From positions 1 to 8,107 of the forward strand of contig DJIP01000095.1 of the NCBI GenBank assembly GCA_002433675.1: 8,107 nt of DNA, written 5' to 3'. The translations under genes and the position numbers were made by a program. The DNA comes from Halomonas halophila (lineage in GTDB: Bacteria; Pseudomonadota; Gammaproteobacteria; Pseudomonadales; Halomonadaceae). The notes under the pieces were generated by a model. The model was not told the DNA's origin. It ran no database searches and saw only the letters and a program-made list of their open reading frames with translations. Shown here one piece after another: positions 6,209 to 8,107 of the stretch; the stretch's first letter is position 1; each line of letters starts with the position of its first letter.

Positions 6209-6256
6209 CGGCCAGCTCGATGCGCTGGCCGTCTGGGTGGCGGGCCTGGGCCCGCC
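6209..6256 (-). other. two further stem-loops in the acnA 3' untranslated region
   Basis: Arms 6239-6245 and 6250-6256 (GGCGGGC/GCCCGCC) form a 7-bp GC hairpin only a few bases after the acnA stop. Arms 6209-6216 and 6224-6231 (CGGCCAGC/GCTGGCCG) form an 8-bp stem. With the terminator this makes three hairpins in about 80 bases. Confidence 0.6.
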
Positions 6257-6262
6257 GGGTGA

Positions 6263-8107
<1,845 letters not shown>

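Overview
The window is a GC-rich stretch of ordinary chromosome from a gammaproteobacterium. The protein types (pseudomonad/halomonad-style TrpS, E. coli-like MaeA and AcnA, RlmI-type rRNA methyltransferase) and the fairly acidic proteins best fit Halomonas or a relative. That assignment rests on remembered protein similarity, not on a search. I see no phage, insertion sequence, CRISPR array, tRNA or rRNA gene, and no multi-gene system that looks new.

Layout. (1) 1-432, +: the 3' end of an rlmI-like 23S rRNA methyltransferase gene, followed by a degenerate 15-bp tandem repeat (451-569). (2) 641-1424, +: a tight gene pair, a DUF2007-type protein with a C-terminal zinc ribbon overlapping by 11 bp a hotdog-fold acyl-CoA thioesterase. 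(3) 1425-1835: a gene-free stretch, AT-rich in its second half, with two hairpins. (4) 1836-2951, +: alanine dehydrogenase, followed by a strong hairpin without a T-run. (5) 3056-4090, +: tryptophanyl-tRNA synthetase, followed by an intrinsic terminator. (6) 4361-6040, +: NAD-type malic enzyme, preceded by a structured leader with a candidate promoter inside an inverted repeat, and followed by a textbook terminator. (7) 6263-8107, -: aconitase A, cut off at its N-terminus by the window edge, convergent with maeA and ending in its own terminator on the minus strand.

How they relate. Three enzymes sit around pyruvate and the TCA cycle: Ald (alanine to pyruvate and ammonia), MaeA (malate to pyruvate and CO2) and AcnA (citrate to isocitrate). 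They lie in separate transcription units, so shared regulation is only a possibility. RlmI and TrpS belong to translation. The DUF2007/thioesterase pair is probably co-translated, but its substrate is unknown.

The points most worth a second look are regulatory or structural: the maeA leader with two mutually exclusive stems, the dyad over its candidate promoter, the 15-bp repeat behind rlmI, the AT-rich region before ald, a possible leaderless trpS, and the three-hairpin 3' end of acnA.
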